Of a stretch of 64,000 nt of DNA, positions 39,911-48,927 are shown piece by piece. The stretch covers positions 434,001-498,000 of the forward strand of contig NZ_MKIO01000021.1 of assembly GCF_001938945.1 (NCBI RefSeq), given 5' to 3'. Source of the stretch: Xaviernesmea rhizosphaerae (lineage in GTDB: Bacteria; Pseudomonadota; Alphaproteobacteria; Rhizobiales; Rhizobiaceae). Both the position numbers and the translations under genes were made by a program. The notes beneath the pieces were generated by a model. It worked only from the letters and a program-made list of their open reading frames with translations. It ran no database searches and was not told the origin of the DNA. The stretch's first letter is position 1; each line of letters begins with the position of its first letter.

Positions 39911-41389
39911 ATGGCCACCAACATTCCCGGCGATATCGTCGCGCCGCTGCTTGCCTTTGATGTCGAGTCCGCCGGCCTGTTTTCCTCCGAAACCCGGATG
40001 ATCCTGCTTGGCCACGGGCTGGCGGGCGCAGCGCTGGCCGCCGGCGCCATCGCGCTTTGCACCACGGTGGATCAGGCCCGCTATCTCGCAGGCCGTGGCT
40101 CGATGCTGGAAAGCATGTTCATCCGCGCCCGGCAGAACGCGCCTGCGCAGGAAATCTATCTTGCGCGGGTGGATGATTCCGGCACGGCGGAGGTGCGCAC
40201 GGTGACTGTCGGCACGCCGCCGGCCGCCGGCGGGCAGGGCATTCTGCAGGTTGCCGGCGAGCGCGTCGCGGTGCAGATTGCAGCGAGCTCGTCGGCCTCG
40301 ACGGTGGCGGCGCAGCTCGCCGCCGCCATCAACGGCTTTTTCAACGCCCTGACGAAAAAAAGCCTGCCCTTCACGGCGACCGTCGTGGGCGCCGTCGTCA
40401 CGCTGACAGCACGGCACAGGGGCGCCTATGCCGGCGGTCTCGACCTGTTCGTTCCAGTCACCGATGGCGTCAATGCCTTTTCCGGGCTCTTGACCTTCGC
40501 CACGGCAACGGCCGGTGCGGGTGCCCCGGATCTCGCGCCGGTGCTGGCGGCCATGGGCGACGATCCCTTCGAGATCATGGTTTCGGCCTTCGGCGACGAC
40601 ACAAGCCGCCTCCTGCTCGATCAATTCCTGTCGTCGGTTTCTGGCCGGTGGTCTTACGCGCAGCAGCTCTATGGCCATGCCTTCTACCCGCGCACCGGCA
40701 CGGTCGCCGAACTCACCACCTGGGCGCTTGCGCGCGACAGCTGGCACCTGACCATGATCCCGGTGTTTTCCAATGCCGGCAACGGCACGCCGGCCTATGA
40801 ATTTGTGACCGCCCTTGTCGCGCGGATCGCGTCCTTCCTGGGCTCCGGCGTCGATGGCCGTGTCTCGGCCAATCAGAGCGGGCTGGTGGTCGAGGGCGTC
40901 CTTGCGCCGCGCGACCGCAATTACTGGCCTGATTATGCCACGCGCGATGCGCTCCTGAAAAACAGCGTGAGCGCCTGGAAGGTCGATGTCTCGGGCAATG
41001 TGCTGATCGACAAGATCGTGACGCAACAGCAGACCACCAATGGCGTGCCGGATACGGCGCTGCGCGATATTCAGGCGGTCTATCAGATCACCTATGCGCT
41101 CAAATATGTCCGCGCGCAGCTGGCCTTCGAGCATTCCAACAAGGCGATCGTCGATGACAATCCGGCCGATCTGCCGACGCTGGTCACCGCGCGCGATATC
41201 CAGGCGACGCTCGTGACTTCGACCATGGAGTTAGCCCGGCGCGGCGTGATCGAGGCGACGGAAGCGGCCTTCGCCGAGATCCGCGTGACGCGCAACGCCG
41301 ACAACCGAAACCGCGTCGATATGGTGCTGCCGCTCGACCGCGCCAATCCGCTGGACATCTTCGCCGGTCTCGCCCGCGTCTACGCCTGA
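39911..41389 (+). CDS. Contractile tail sheath protein (Mu gpL type)
   Basis: A 492-residue sheath protein. The C-terminal part (DTALRDIQAVYQITYALKYVRAQLAFEHSNKAIVDDNP..VDMVLPLDRANPLDIFAGLARVYA) is the conserved sheath inner domain of the Mu family. The middle region is variable and probably surface-exposed. Its presence shows a myovirus-type contractile tail. Confidence 0.92.
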   Translation: MATNIPGDIVAPLLAFDVESAGLFSSETRMILLGHGLAGAALAAGAIALCTTVDQARYLAGRGSMLESMFIRARQNAPAQEIYLARVDDSGTAEVRTVTVGTPPAAGGQGILQVAGERVAVQIAASSSASTVAAQLAAAINGFFNALTKKSLPFTATVVGAVVTLTARHRGAYAGGLDLFVPVTDGVNAFSGLLTFATATAGAGAPDLAPVLAAMGDDPFEIMVSAFGDDTSRLLLDQFLSSVSGRWSYAQQLYGHAFYPRTGTVAELTTWALARDSWHLTMIPVFSNAGNGTPAYEFVTALVARIASFLGSGVDGRVSANQSGLVVEGVLAPRDRNYWPDYATRDALLKNSVSAWKVDVSGNVLIDKIVTQQQTTNGVPDTALRDIQAVYQITYALKYVRAQLAFEHSNKAIVDDNPADLPTLVTARDIQATLVTSTMELARRGVIEATEAAFAEIRVTRNADNRNRVDMVLPLDRANPLDIFAGLARVYA

Positions 41390-41418
41390 TCGGCCCAATT
41401 TTTTAAAGGAGTAACTCC

Positions 41419-41793
41419 ATGGCAGGCAAGGATTTCGGCGGCAAGATCTCGTTCCGGCTTTCGAGCGGGCCGGTCATGTCGCTGCGCGGCACCTTTTCCG
41501 TTCTGGTCGCCAGCCAGACGAATGAGGCGATTACCAACCAGAACGGCTCCACCGACCGCGTCGGCACGCCCACGTCACCGCGCGCCAACGTCGCCTTTGC
41601 CGATGGTGGCATCGACTATGCGGCCCTGATGAAGGCGCCCCGCATGTCGGTCACCATCGTCGAGGAGTTCACTGGCGTCACTCACCATTTCATCAACGCA
41701 TTTTTCTCGGGTGACCCCGAGAACAACCGCATGAATGGCGAGGTCAGCGGCCTGACGCTGGTCGGTGAAGTCTATCGCAAGACGGGAGGCTGA
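41419..41793 (+). CDS. Tail tube protein (Mu gpM type)
   Basis: A 124-residue protein (MAGKDFGGKISFRLSSGPVMSLRGTFSVL .. GVTHHFINAFFSGDPENNRMNGEVSGLTLVGE). The ending with a GE(V)SGLTL strand and the place just after the sheath gene match tail tube proteins. It has a good AAAGGAGTAA ribosome-binding site. Confidence 0.88.
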   Translation: MAGKDFGGKISFRLSSGPVMSLRGTFSVLVASQTNEAITNQNGSTDRVGTPTSPRANVAFADGGIDYAALMKAPRMSVTIVEEFTGVTHHFINAFFSGDPENNRMNGEVSGLTLVGEVYRKTGG

Positions 41794-41795
41794 TC

Positions 41796-42164
41796 ATGGC
41801 AGCCAAGGAAGTGATCCTCTCCAGGCGCTACGAGGTTCCCGGCGTTGCGCCCTTTGACCGTGTGACGCTGCGGGAACCGACCTATGCCGATCGCTATATG
41901 TCCGGCCTCGGCCTTCCGCAGGAATGGCAGCCGAACGGGCGGGGTGGCGGCATGGTGGTGACCTATCCCGAAGTCGTGGACGCCTATCTGCAGCGGCTGA
42001 TCGTCTCCCCCGGCTACGAGCATATCTCCGGGATCTCGGCCACAGATGGCGGCCGCCTGGAGGCGGCGCTAGCAGGTTTTTTTCTGGAACCGACGGGCTC
42101 GACCGCATCGCCGACGAATTTGTCTTCCGGCTCGGATGGGAGCCCGGCCGCGTCGCCGGAATGA
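41796..42164 (+). CDS. Tail assembly chaperone, short form (Mu gp41 type)
   Basis: The zero-frame product has 122 residues: REPTYADRYMSGLGLPQEW.. and YPEVVDAYLQRLIVSPGYEHISGIS. After the slippery run at 42077 the zero-frame tail (LEPTGSTASPTNLSSGSDG) is low complexity and looks like a readthrough of the frame used by the longer product. Chaperones of this kind bind the tape measure protein before tube polymerisation. Confidence 0.85.
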   Translation: MAAKEVILSRRYEVPGVAPFDRVTLREPTYADRYMSGLGLPQEWQPNGRGGGMVVTYPEVVDAYLQRLIVSPGYEHISGISATDGGRLEAALAGFFLEPTGSTASPTNLSSGSDGSPAASPE

Positions 42165-42232
42165 CGTTGCGGGAAATCGGCTACTGGGCCATGCGCCTGG
42201 TCGAGCGCGCCAGGCGGCAACCGGACGGGTAG
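41796..42232 (+). CDS. Tail assembly chaperone, -1 frameshift product
   Basis: Ribosomes slipping back one base at 42083 would join the first 96 residues to a 49-residue extension in the -1 frame (SGTDGLDRIADEFVFRLGWEPGRVAGMTLREIGYWAMRLVERARRQPDG). The extension looks genuinely coding, with the TLREIGYW segment typical of long chaperone forms. This is the Mu gp41/gp42 (lambda G/GT) arrangement. Confidence 0.88.
42077..42083 (+). promoter_or_regulatory. Slippery heptamer for programmed -1 frameshifting
   Basis: Seven Ts form T TTT TTT exactly in register (X XXY YYZ) with the zero frame, whose codons here are GGT TTT TTT CTG. After a -1 slip the frame reads TCT GGA ACC and stays open to 42232. 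Confidence 0.9.
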
Positions 42233-42242
42233 CGGGGCGGCA

Positions 42243-42797
42243 ATGGATCTCAAGCTTTCCAGCGCGGATATCGCGCAGCTTCAGCGCAGTTTTCAGCGCA
42301 TGCCGGGCGAGATCCAGACAAAGGTTCTGGCGCGGGTCATGCGGCGGCTGGGCTCGATGGCGCGCACGCGCATCGTCGCGCGCTCGTCGAAACACACGCA
42401 GATGCCGGCGGCAATCGTCAGGGCCTTGACAACAGCGGCCTTCAACGCCGGCGGCAATACTTCGACGGTCGTCGTCAATTCGAACTGGATCCCGCTGCAG
42501 GCGCTGGGGGCCGTCCAGAATGCCAAGGGCAGCTATGTCAACCGGCGCGGGCAGTATGATCATGCCTTTGTTGCGCAGTTCGCCTCGGGGCATGTCGGCG
42601 TCATGCAGCGCATCCCCGGAACGCAAATGCCGAGCAGGCAGACAAAGCGGGAGCAGATCCGCGAGCTGTTCGGTGCAAATCCCGCCCATGCCATTACCAA
42701 TGACCCCGAGACCTATCTCGATGTCATGGCTGAGGTGATCCAGGAATACATGCTGCCGCGCATGGTGCATGAGCTGGAACGCGTCCTGTTCAAGTGA
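42243..42797 (+). CDS. Minor tail protein, gpZ-like
   Basis: A 184-residue protein: LSSADIAQLQRSFQRMPGEIQTKVLARVMRRLGSMARTRIVARSSKHT and a basic middle part (NAKGSYVNRRGQYDHAFVAQFASGHVGVMQR). It resembles lambda-type minor tail protein Z or tail completion proteins. Location between chaperone and tape measure is unusual for gpZ but seen in mosaic phages. Confidence 0.65.
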   Translation: MDLKLSSADIAQLQRSFQRMPGEIQTKVLARVMRRLGSMARTRIVARSSKHTQMPAAIVRALTTAAFNAGGNTSTVVVNSNWIPLQALGAVQNAKGSYVNRRGQYDHAFVAQFASGHVGVMQRIPGTQMPSRQTKREQIRELFGANPAHAITNDPETYLDVMAEVIQEYMLPRMVHELERVLFK

Positions 42798-42804
42798 GGA
42801 TTTG

Positions 42805-44637
42805 ATGGCAAATCGTAAGATCAAGGCGGAGCTGGAGTTTCAGGGGCGAGACAATAGCGGACCCGCTTTTCGCTCTGTCGCCCTGCGCATGGGGCAGGTC
42901 GAGCGCCAGATGGCGCAGTTCAACCGGACGGCTGCGTCGATGGATCGTCGGATCGGCGAGATTACCAAGCGCACGGGCGCGGTGCAGCGCGCCGCGCAGG
43001 GTGTCGAGACGGCGATGTCGGGCGTCAAGACGGGACTTGGCGCGCTTGCGGCTTATGGTGTCGGAAAGGGCATCAAGGATGCTGTTTTCGACTTTGCCGC
43101 TGCTGAGCGGCAAATGACCCGGATGGGAACGACCTCGGGCGCCACCGCTGAGGAGATGGAGTCCGCCTTCGCCGATATGCAGAGGATTGCGAAGGACCTA
43201 CGCTATGACAGCGTTGCTCCTGCCGTCGAAGCAATGGACACGATGGTGGCCTCCGGCAAGAGCATCAAGGAATCGCTAGAGTTTTTGCCATCCGTATTGG
43301 CAACGGCGCAGGCATCGGGGGCCGCCACCAACGATATCGCCAATACTGGTTTGAAGACGGCCTCCGCTTTGGGGATCGAAGCAAGAAATATGCAGGATGC
43401 TTTTGACGTCATGGTGACTGGCGGCAAGGCGGGGCAGTTTGAGCTAAAAGCCATGTCTCAGTACATTCCCGGCCTCGCCAACAGCTTCGCGTCTCTTGGC
43501 TATAAGGGCGAGTCTGGGCTCAAGCAGCTCGTGGCAATCCTTCAGACGATTCGAGAGGATACCGGCGACGACTCTTCTGCGGCGACATATGCGCAGAATG
43601 TCTTCGCGAAAATATACAGCACAGATAACATCAAGAAATTCAAAGATTTGGGCATAGACCTGAATAAGGAATTGGATGATGCCGCCAGAAACGGCGAAGA
43701 TGTTGTCTCTGCATTCACGCGGATTTCCAATGAGTCCATCAAAGGGGACCTAAAAAAGCTCCCTCAGTTGTTCACCGATGAGCAATTCCGCCTTGGCATG
43801 CAGTCGCTGATCACCAGCCAGGATAGTCTTAAGCGCTTTCTTGAGGCGATGAATGCGCCGGATGTGAAGGGCACCGTCTGGCGTGATGTGCAGCGGGTCA
43901 TGCACGACACCCAAGCGTCAATCGACGCGCTTTCGAATAGCTGGAGCCAGCTGAAGACGGCTTTCGGTAAGGGCGTTGCAATCAATGGCGGAACCGAAGC
44001 CATTGATGCCCTGACCGGTGTCATCGACTATCACACCGCGGTCAATCGCGGACTGGAAAAGAACGGCGTCAACGGTTTCTGGAACCGCACGAAATTCGGT
44101 CTGACGAGCGATCAGATCGAAAAGGACCGCATGGCGATCGCCGGCGGCTACAAGGATCCGGCCTTTGTCGAGGACTACAATAAGCGGATCTATGAGGCGC
44201 AGCGGGCCAAGCCATCTGTTGGCCGTCATTCCTCTTCGACGCCTGTGCCGGCAAAGCCGGAAGTGAACCCGGCCTTTCTTTCACCTGACGCAGGTCAGGC
44301 CATTCAACGGTTCTTTTCGCCGCCTTCGGCAGACCAGGTCAGGGATGCCCTCAAGATCGTCCCTGGAAAGGGAGAGCGGGAGTGGGAGCGTGCGGGGGAA
44401 AATCTGGCGGAAGGCGGGCGCGAGGCGGGCAAGCACATCGACGACAGCGCTTCCGCCTTCCGCGTGGCCGGATACGATGTGGCGGCAGCCATTTCGCGCG
44501 CTGCCCAGGCGCTCCTCCAGGCGGGTCGCTCGTCCATGGCTTTCAACAGTGACGGCTCGTCCTACCGGCCGCGCGTCAATGCCGATACCGGCCGCAGCAT
44601 GCCGCCGACCACCTTCGGCCCTGCCGGCGGGCGGTGA
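42805..44637 (+). CDS. Tail tape measure protein
   Basis: A 610-residue tape measure protein of the TP901-type family. A coiled-coil N-terminus (ALRMGQVERQMAQFNRTAASMDRRIGEI) is followed by the conserved core FDFAAAERQMTRMGTTSGATAEEMES..LRYDSVAPAVEAMDTMVASGKS and LATAQASGAATNDIANTGLKTASALGIEARNMQDAFDVMV. The stretch 43100-43800 is less GC-rich than its neighbours. The short length predicts a short tail, roughly 90 nm by the usual scaling. Confidence 0.9.
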   Translation: MANRKIKAELEFQGRDNSGPAFRSVALRMGQVERQMAQFNRTAASMDRRIGEITKRTGAVQRAAQGVETAMSGVKTGLGALAAYGVGKGIKDAVFDFAAAERQMTRMGTTSGATAEEMESAFADMQRIAKDLRYDSVAPAVEAMDTMVASGKSIKESLEFLPSVLATAQASGAATNDIANTGLKTASALGIEARNMQDAFDVMVTGGKAGQFELKAMSQYIPGLANSFASLGYKGESGLKQLVAILQTIREDTGDDSSAATYAQNVFAKIYSTDNIKKFKDLGIDLNKELDDAARNGEDVVSAFTRISNESIKGDLKKLPQLFTDEQFRLGMQSLITSQDSLKRFLEAMNAPDVKGTVWRDVQRVMHDTQASIDALSNSWSQLKTAFGKGVAINGGTEAIDALTGVIDYHTAVNRGLEKNGVNGFWNRTKFGLTSDQIEKDRMAIAGGYKDPAFVEDYNKRIYEAQRAKPSVGRHSSSTPVPAKPEVNPAFLSPDAGQAIQRFFSPPSADQVRDALKIVPGKGEREWERAGENLAEGGREAGKHIDDSASAFRVAGYDVAAAISRAAQALLQAGRSSMAFNSDGSSYRPRVNADTGRSMPPTTFGPAGGR

Positions 44638-44664
44638 CGGTCCAATCATCTACGGGAGGCGCTC

Positions 44665-45123
44665 ATGCGCGACTGGGTCAAGCTCCTTCGGGCGGCGAGC
44701 TATCGCGGCGTGCCGTTTTACGTCGAAAGCGACACGCATGATGGCGGCAAGCGGCTGGGGCTGCACGAGCTGGCGGGCGGCTATACGGCCTATGTCGAGG
44801 AGATGGGCGCGCGCGCCGAGCGCGTCTCGGTCACGGCCTATCTGCTCGGCGATGTCGCGGATCTGCAGGGCGCCGCCCTGCGCGCGGCCTGCCAGATGCC
44901 GGGGCCGGGCCTCCTCTGCCTGCCGGTCGATCTGCCGCGCATGGCCTATGTCGAGGAGTTTTCCCGGATGCGGGAGCGCGACCGCATGGGCTACATCGCC
45001 TTCGGACTGACGGCGGTACCGGCAGGGGCGGGGGCCGTCGCGGCGCTGGGGCTCGGCAATCTCGCTGCGGCCTTTCAATCCGGCGTGTCGAAGGCTGCGG
45101 CCTCTTTCGCGGGGCTGTTCTGA
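44665..45123 (+). CDS. DNA circularisation protein, N-terminal domain (Mu gpN type)
   Basis: A 152-residue protein matching the N-terminal domain of Mu gpN: WVKLLRAASYRGVPFYVESDTHDGGKRLGLHEL..GYTAYVEEMGARAERVSVTAYLLGD and GPGLLCLPVDLPRMAYVEEFSRMRERDRMGYIAFGL. In Mu this is part of a protein about three times longer; here the C-terminal part is a separate gene starting at the last base of the stop codon. Confidence 0.85.
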   Translation: MRDWVKLLRAASYRGVPFYVESDTHDGGKRLGLHELAGGYTAYVEEMGARAERVSVTAYLLGDVADLQGAALRAACQMPGPGLLCLPVDLPRMAYVEEFSRMRERDRMGYIAFGLTAVPAGAGAVAALGLGNLAAAFQSGVSKAAASFAGLF

Positions 45124-45746
45124 TGGCGGCCGATCGTTCGATCATTCTCGCATGGGTCGCCGATCTCGCCACCACGCTGGTGGCAAGCCCCATCGATCTC
45201 GCCGATCTGCTCGACCGCATCGAGGCGGCGCGTGGGCTCGGTCGGGCGGACTTCGCCGGTGAGGTGCTCGACCTCATGCGCGTGCCGGCCGAATGGGCCC
45301 GGGCGCCCGACGACTTCGCCCGCTTCGTCGCGCCGGCCGAGACCGACGCGGCCACGTCTGAGGCCTGCCGTGTGCTGCTGGCGGTCGGACTGTCGCTTGC
45401 GGCGCCGAGGATCGACTGGCCCTCGCGGCCGGAGGCGCGCACGGCCCGCGCGGCCCTGGCAGACGCGCTCGAGGCAGCGCTCGACATCGGCTCGGCGCGC
45501 GGGGCAGCGGGCGTGGACCTTTACGCCTGGCTCTCGGATCTGGGCGGCGTTGCCTTGCGCATCCTCTCGGATCTCGCGGCCAATGCCGTGCCGATGGTGC
45601 GGGTGGAGACGGGTGTGTCGCTGCCGGCCAGCGTGCTCGCCTGGAAGCTCTATGGCGATGCGGGCAGGGCGGAAGGGCTGGCCGATGTGGCGCGCAGCCT
45701 GACGCCGATGCTGATGCCGGTCACGTTCGAAGCGCTCGAAAGATAG
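45123..45746 (+). CDS. Probable C-terminal partner of the DNA circularisation protein
   Basis: A 207-residue Ala-rich helical protein. It lies directly after the gpN N-terminal gene (TGATG junction). Segments such as ALADALEAALDIG..DLYAWLSDLGGVALRILSDLAANAVPMVRV and the LPASVLAWKLYGDAGRAEGLADVAR ending, with an LxYRLYGDA..A.ELAxRN-like motif, match C-termini of Mu gpN-like proteins. So gpN appears split into two genes. Confidence 0.7.
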   Translation: MAADRSIILAWVADLATTLVASPIDLADLLDRIEAARGLGRADFAGEVLDLMRVPAEWARAPDDFARFVAPAETDAATSEACRVLLAVGLSLAAPRIDWPSRPEARTARAALADALEAALDIGSARGAAGVDLYAWLSDLGGVALRILSDLAANAVPMVRVETGVSLPASVLAWKLYGDAGRAEGLADVARSLTPMLMPVTFEALER

Positions 45747-45782
45747 GGCGCGGCGCGGGAGCGTGAATTTCAGGGAGTTGTC

Positions 45783-46823
45783 ATGATCCTCGAAAGGGTA
45801 ACGGCGGAGGGACTGCCGCCGATCAAGACCACGCGTGTCTCGATTTCGGCTGAAGAGGCCGCGCGCACGGCAACGCTCGATCTGCTCGTTCTGGGGCCTG
45901 GTCTGCCGGTGTCGATCGGCACGCCCGTGGTGCTCAAGGCCTCGGGAGAAGTGCTGCTGACGGGCTATGTGAGGGATGTCAATCCCGCCCATGAAGCCGA
46001 GAGCCACACGCTTTCCGTCAGCCTGGTCTCGCGCACCATCGATTATGTCGAGTGCTCGGCGGATCACCCCTCGGGCGAGATCCTCGACAAGGATCTCTCG
46101 GCGATCGCGAAAGAGCTCGATGCATCGGGGATCGGTATCGAGGCAGACGGCGATTTTCCCCGGGAGCCGCGCCACAAGCTGCAGCCGGGAGAAAGCGCCT
46201 TCGCCTCGATCGAGCGGCGCGCGCGCGGCCGGGGCGTGCTGATCCATGACACGGCCGAGGGTCGCATCAAGCTGGCCATGAAGCCGGAAGGCACCCATGC
46301 CGGCGGCCTGGTCTTCGGGGTCAACATCCTGGCCGGCAGCGCCACCTTTACCGAGGCCGGGCGCTACAGCCATGTCAAGGTGCGTGGCCAGGCGGGCGAG
46401 GGGGTCGGCAAGGCGCAGCTGCGCGGCGAGGCGACGGTGGTCGATGACGGCGTGTCGCGCCGCCGCGTGCTGATCGTGCCGCATGAGGGCGAGACCACCA
46501 GCGACCGCATGAAGACGCGGGCCCTCTGGCAGGCCAAGCGCGCGGCCGGCAATGGCTCGACCGCCTCGATCACGGTTTCGGGCTGGCGCGATGCCGCCGG
46601 ACGGATCTGGTCGCCGAACTGGCTGGTGCAGGTCGAAGATCCCTATCTGGGGATCGACGGTCTCATGGTGATCAAATCCGTTTCGCTGGAACAGGGCGAC
46701 CGCACGGAGGCCATACTGTCGCTCGCCGATCCCCGGGCGCTGGGCGGCGAGAACCCGCGCGGCAGGAGCGCCTCCGGCTATGGCGCGCCGGGGCCGGTCA
46801 AGCCGGTGTTCGGGGATGAGTAG
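45783..46823 (+). CDS. Baseplate hub protein (Mu gp44 type)
   Basis: A 346-residue hub protein of the Mu gp44/phage late control D type: LPVSIGTPVVLKASGEVLLTGYVRDVNP.., SRTIDYVECSADHPSGEI, ESAFASIERRARGRGVLIHD and WSPNWLVQVEDPYLGIDGLMVIKSVSLEQGD. It forms the central hub joining tail tube and spike. Confidence 0.9.
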   Translation: MILERVTAEGLPPIKTTRVSISAEEAARTATLDLLVLGPGLPVSIGTPVVLKASGEVLLTGYVRDVNPAHEAESHTLSVSLVSRTIDYVECSADHPSGEILDKDLSAIAKELDASGIGIEADGDFPREPRHKLQPGESAFASIERRARGRGVLIHDTAEGRIKLAMKPEGTHAGGLVFGVNILAGSATFTEAGRYSHVKVRGQAGEGVGKAQLRGEATVVDDGVSRRRVLIVPHEGETTSDRMKTRALWQAKRAAGNGSTASITVSGWRDAAGRIWSPNWLVQVEDPYLGIDGLMVIKSVSLEQGDRTEAILSLADPRALGGENPRGRSASGYGAPGPVKPVFGDE

Positions 46824-47304
46824 GATGGATCTGAGACGCTTTGAATTCGACGGTCGGATGGACGAGCGCGACGGCCAACAATTCGTGTCCGGTCGAGCGC
46901 TGTTCGGCGATGGCTGGACGCGCATTCACCGGGTCGAGACCCATGGCTTTGCCTCCATGCCGGTCAAGGGCGCCAAGGGCCTCCTGCTCGCGCCGCATCC
47001 CGATCTGGGCTTCGTTCTGGGGCTCGAAAATCCCGGAATGCGGCCCGCGGGAATGCCGGGGGGCGGGACGGCGCTTTACGACGCGGGCGGCAACATCATC
47101 CGCATGGTCATGGGCGACGGGATCCGCATCGATATCGCGGGCGCTTCCATGACGCTGACGAAAGGCGGAGTGACCCTGACCATCTCCGCCGGCGGTGTCG
47201 AGATCACCGGCGGTTTCCTCAAGGTCAACGGCGTCAGGGTGGATGACACCCATGTGCATGGCGGGGTCGTTCCCGGCAGCGGCAATACCGGCACGCCGGC
47301 GTGA
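46816..47304 (+). CDS. Baseplate spike protein (Mu gp45 type)
   Basis: A 162-residue protein with an N-terminal OB-like domain, then a triple-stranded beta-helix pattern (GIRIDIAGASMTLTKGGVTLTISAGGVEITGG) and a C-terminal DDTHVHGG. The HxH pair at the tip is the metal-binding apex motif known from Mu gp45 and P2 gpV spikes. The ATG at 46816 overlaps the previous gene; 46825 is an alternative. Confidence 0.9.
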   Translation: MSRMDLRRFEFDGRMDERDGQQFVSGRALFGDGWTRIHRVETHGFASMPVKGAKGLLLAPHPDLGFVLGLENPGMRPAGMPGGGTALYDAGGNIIRMVMGDGIRIDIAGASMTLTKGGVTLTISAGGVEITGGFLKVNGVRVDDTHVHGGVVPGSGNTGTPA

Positions 47305-47333
47305 TCTGACAAAGACGGCGAACGAGGGACAGC

Positions 47334-47870
47334 ATGGTCAGGATCATCCCGATCGAACCGGAGCAGGAGCCCTATCGCGCGCCCGATCTCGTCTGGGATG
47401 GCATTGCGGGGGATCTGGCCGTCAATGCGCTCACCCATCCGCAAGCGCCCGGCGATCTCAAGGCCGAGCAGGGCCTGGCCACACAGGTCCTGATCTGCCT
47501 GATGACCGATGTCAGGGTCGAGGCGAGCGAGCTGCCGGACGGCGTGGAAAACCGGGGCTGGGTCGGCGACGGCTTCGACCTGGCGCAAGGGGAAAGCCCG
47601 ATGGGCTCCAGGCTCTGGCTTTTGCGCCGCCGTCCGATCTTCGACGGGATCGAAACCGTCGTGGAGGACTATGTGCGCATGGCCTTGCAGCCGCTCCTCG
47701 ACCAGGGCGTGGCGGTCTCGCTTGATGTCACCGTGACGGCCGACCGGCCGCGCAACCGCGTGGACTATGCGGTGGCAATCAAGGGGCGCAGTGGCGCTCT
47801 TGTCTACGAACAGAAATTCCAACTGCTGTGGAGCCAGATCGATGGCGTGGATCATCCGCTCACCCGCTGA
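47334..47870 (+). CDS. Baseplate wedge protein (Mu gp46 type)
   Basis: A 178-residue GP46-family protein, with DLVWDGIAGDLAVNALTHPQAPGDLKAEQGLATQVLICLMTD, NRGWVGDGFD and GSRLWLLRRRP. It overlaps the baseplate J gene by 29 bp and follows the spike gene, the exact Mu order. Confidence 0.88.
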   Translation: MVRIIPIEPEQEPYRAPDLVWDGIAGDLAVNALTHPQAPGDLKAEQGLATQVLICLMTDVRVEASELPDGVENRGWVGDGFDLAQGESPMGSRLWLLRRRPIFDGIETVVEDYVRMALQPLLDQGVAVSLDVTVTADRPRNRVDYAVAIKGRSGALVYEQKFQLLWSQIDGVDHPLTR

Positions 47871-48927
47871 GATTTCCGGACGACTGCGCGGCGCGTTCCG
47901 TCAGTACCTGCCGGGCACCGATACCGCGCTGAAGAACAATGTCCTGACGGTTATCGTCAAGGTCCTGGCGCTGCTGGCGCATGAATTCGAGCTGCGCATG
48001 GCGGCCCTGTCGCGTCAGATGTTTCTGACCACGGCGACGGATTTGCGCTGGGTCCGGCTGCATGCCTCCGAGATCGGAATTTATCAGCGGCAACCATCGG
48101 CGGCGGCAGGGCTTGTCACGGGCTCCGGGGCGGCGCAGGCGGTCTATCCGGCCGGGATCCGGCTTGTCTCCGGCGACATGACCTATCTGACGACGGCGCC
48201 GGCGCTCTCGGGTGCCGATGGCAGCCTGTCCTTTGCCGTTGCCTGCGAGATCAAGGGCGTTGCGGGCAACCGCGAGGCCGGTGGCCTCCTGGGGCTTGCC
48301 GATCCGGCCTTGCATCCCTCCCTGTCGCTGGAATGGACAGTGGGCGCAGGTGGACTGGGCGGCGGGGCCGATGTCGAGGGCATCGAGGAGCTGCGCGCGC
48401 GGGCGCTGGCGCGCAAGCGCAATCCGCCCGGCGGCGGCACGCTGACCGATTACGAGCGGATGGCGACGGATGTGCCGGGCGTGCTCAAGGCCTGGGCGTA
48501 CCGGCCCCAGAATGCGCCGGGCATGCTGGTGGTCTACTTCCTCTTCGCCGGCCGCGCGGGCTCGATCCCGCAACCGTCCGATGTCGCCGTCGTACAGGCG
48601 GCGATCGATGCGCGCCGCATGATCCGCCTTGACGATAGTGTCGCCGTGGCGCCAATCGCGCGGCCCGTCAATGTCACGATCGGCGGCTTGCAGTCGGATA
48701 CGGACGAGATCAGGGCGGCGATCGCCGCCGGCATTGCCGCCATGTATGTGGCCCGTTGCCGGCCGGGCTATCCCGACGACAGTTTCACCCTGCCGATCTC
48801 CTGGATCTCGGAGGTGATTTCGGGGGTGGCGGGGGAGGAGCGTCACCGGCTGGTCGCCCCCTCGGCCGATATCGTGCTGACATCAGGGCAGTTTCCGGTG
48901 AACGGGACGATCGCCTATGTCGCGTGA
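47842..48927 (+). CDS. Baseplate J-like protein (Mu gp47 type)
   Basis: A 361-residue baseplate wedge protein: LRWVRLHASEIGIYQRQPSAAAGLVTGSGAAQAVYPAGIRLVSGDMTYLTT.., GTLTDYERMATDVPGVLKAWAYRPQNAPGMLVVYFL. The family is clear and full length. Start at 47842 chosen from homology at MAWIIRSPAEI. Confidence 0.92.
   Translation: MAWIIRSPAEISGRLRGAFRQYLPGTDTALKNNVLTVIVKVLALLAHEFELRMAALSRQMFLTTATDLRWVRLHASEIGIYQRQPSAAAGLVTGSGAAQAVYPAGIRLVSGDMTYLTTAPALSGADGSLSFAVACEIKGVAGNREAGGLLGLADPALHPSLSLEWTVGAGGLGGGADVEGIEELRARALARKRNPPGGGTLTDYERMATDVPGVLKAWAYRPQNAPGMLVVYFLFAGRAGSIPQPSDVAVVQAAIDARRMIRLDDSVAVAPIARPVNVTIGGLQSDTDEIRAAIAAGIAAMYVARCRPGYPDDSFTLPISWISEVISGVAGEERHRLVAPSADIVLTSGQFPVNGTIAYVA

Noticed and set aside
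38882..41134. 750-codon minus-strand frame opposite the sheath region
   Set aside because: Opposes several clear tail genes; no family likeness and strong Arg/Gly/His bias.
45075..46925. 616-codon minus-strand frame opposite the baseplate genes
   Set aside because: Antisense to gp44-type hub and neighbours; no coding features.
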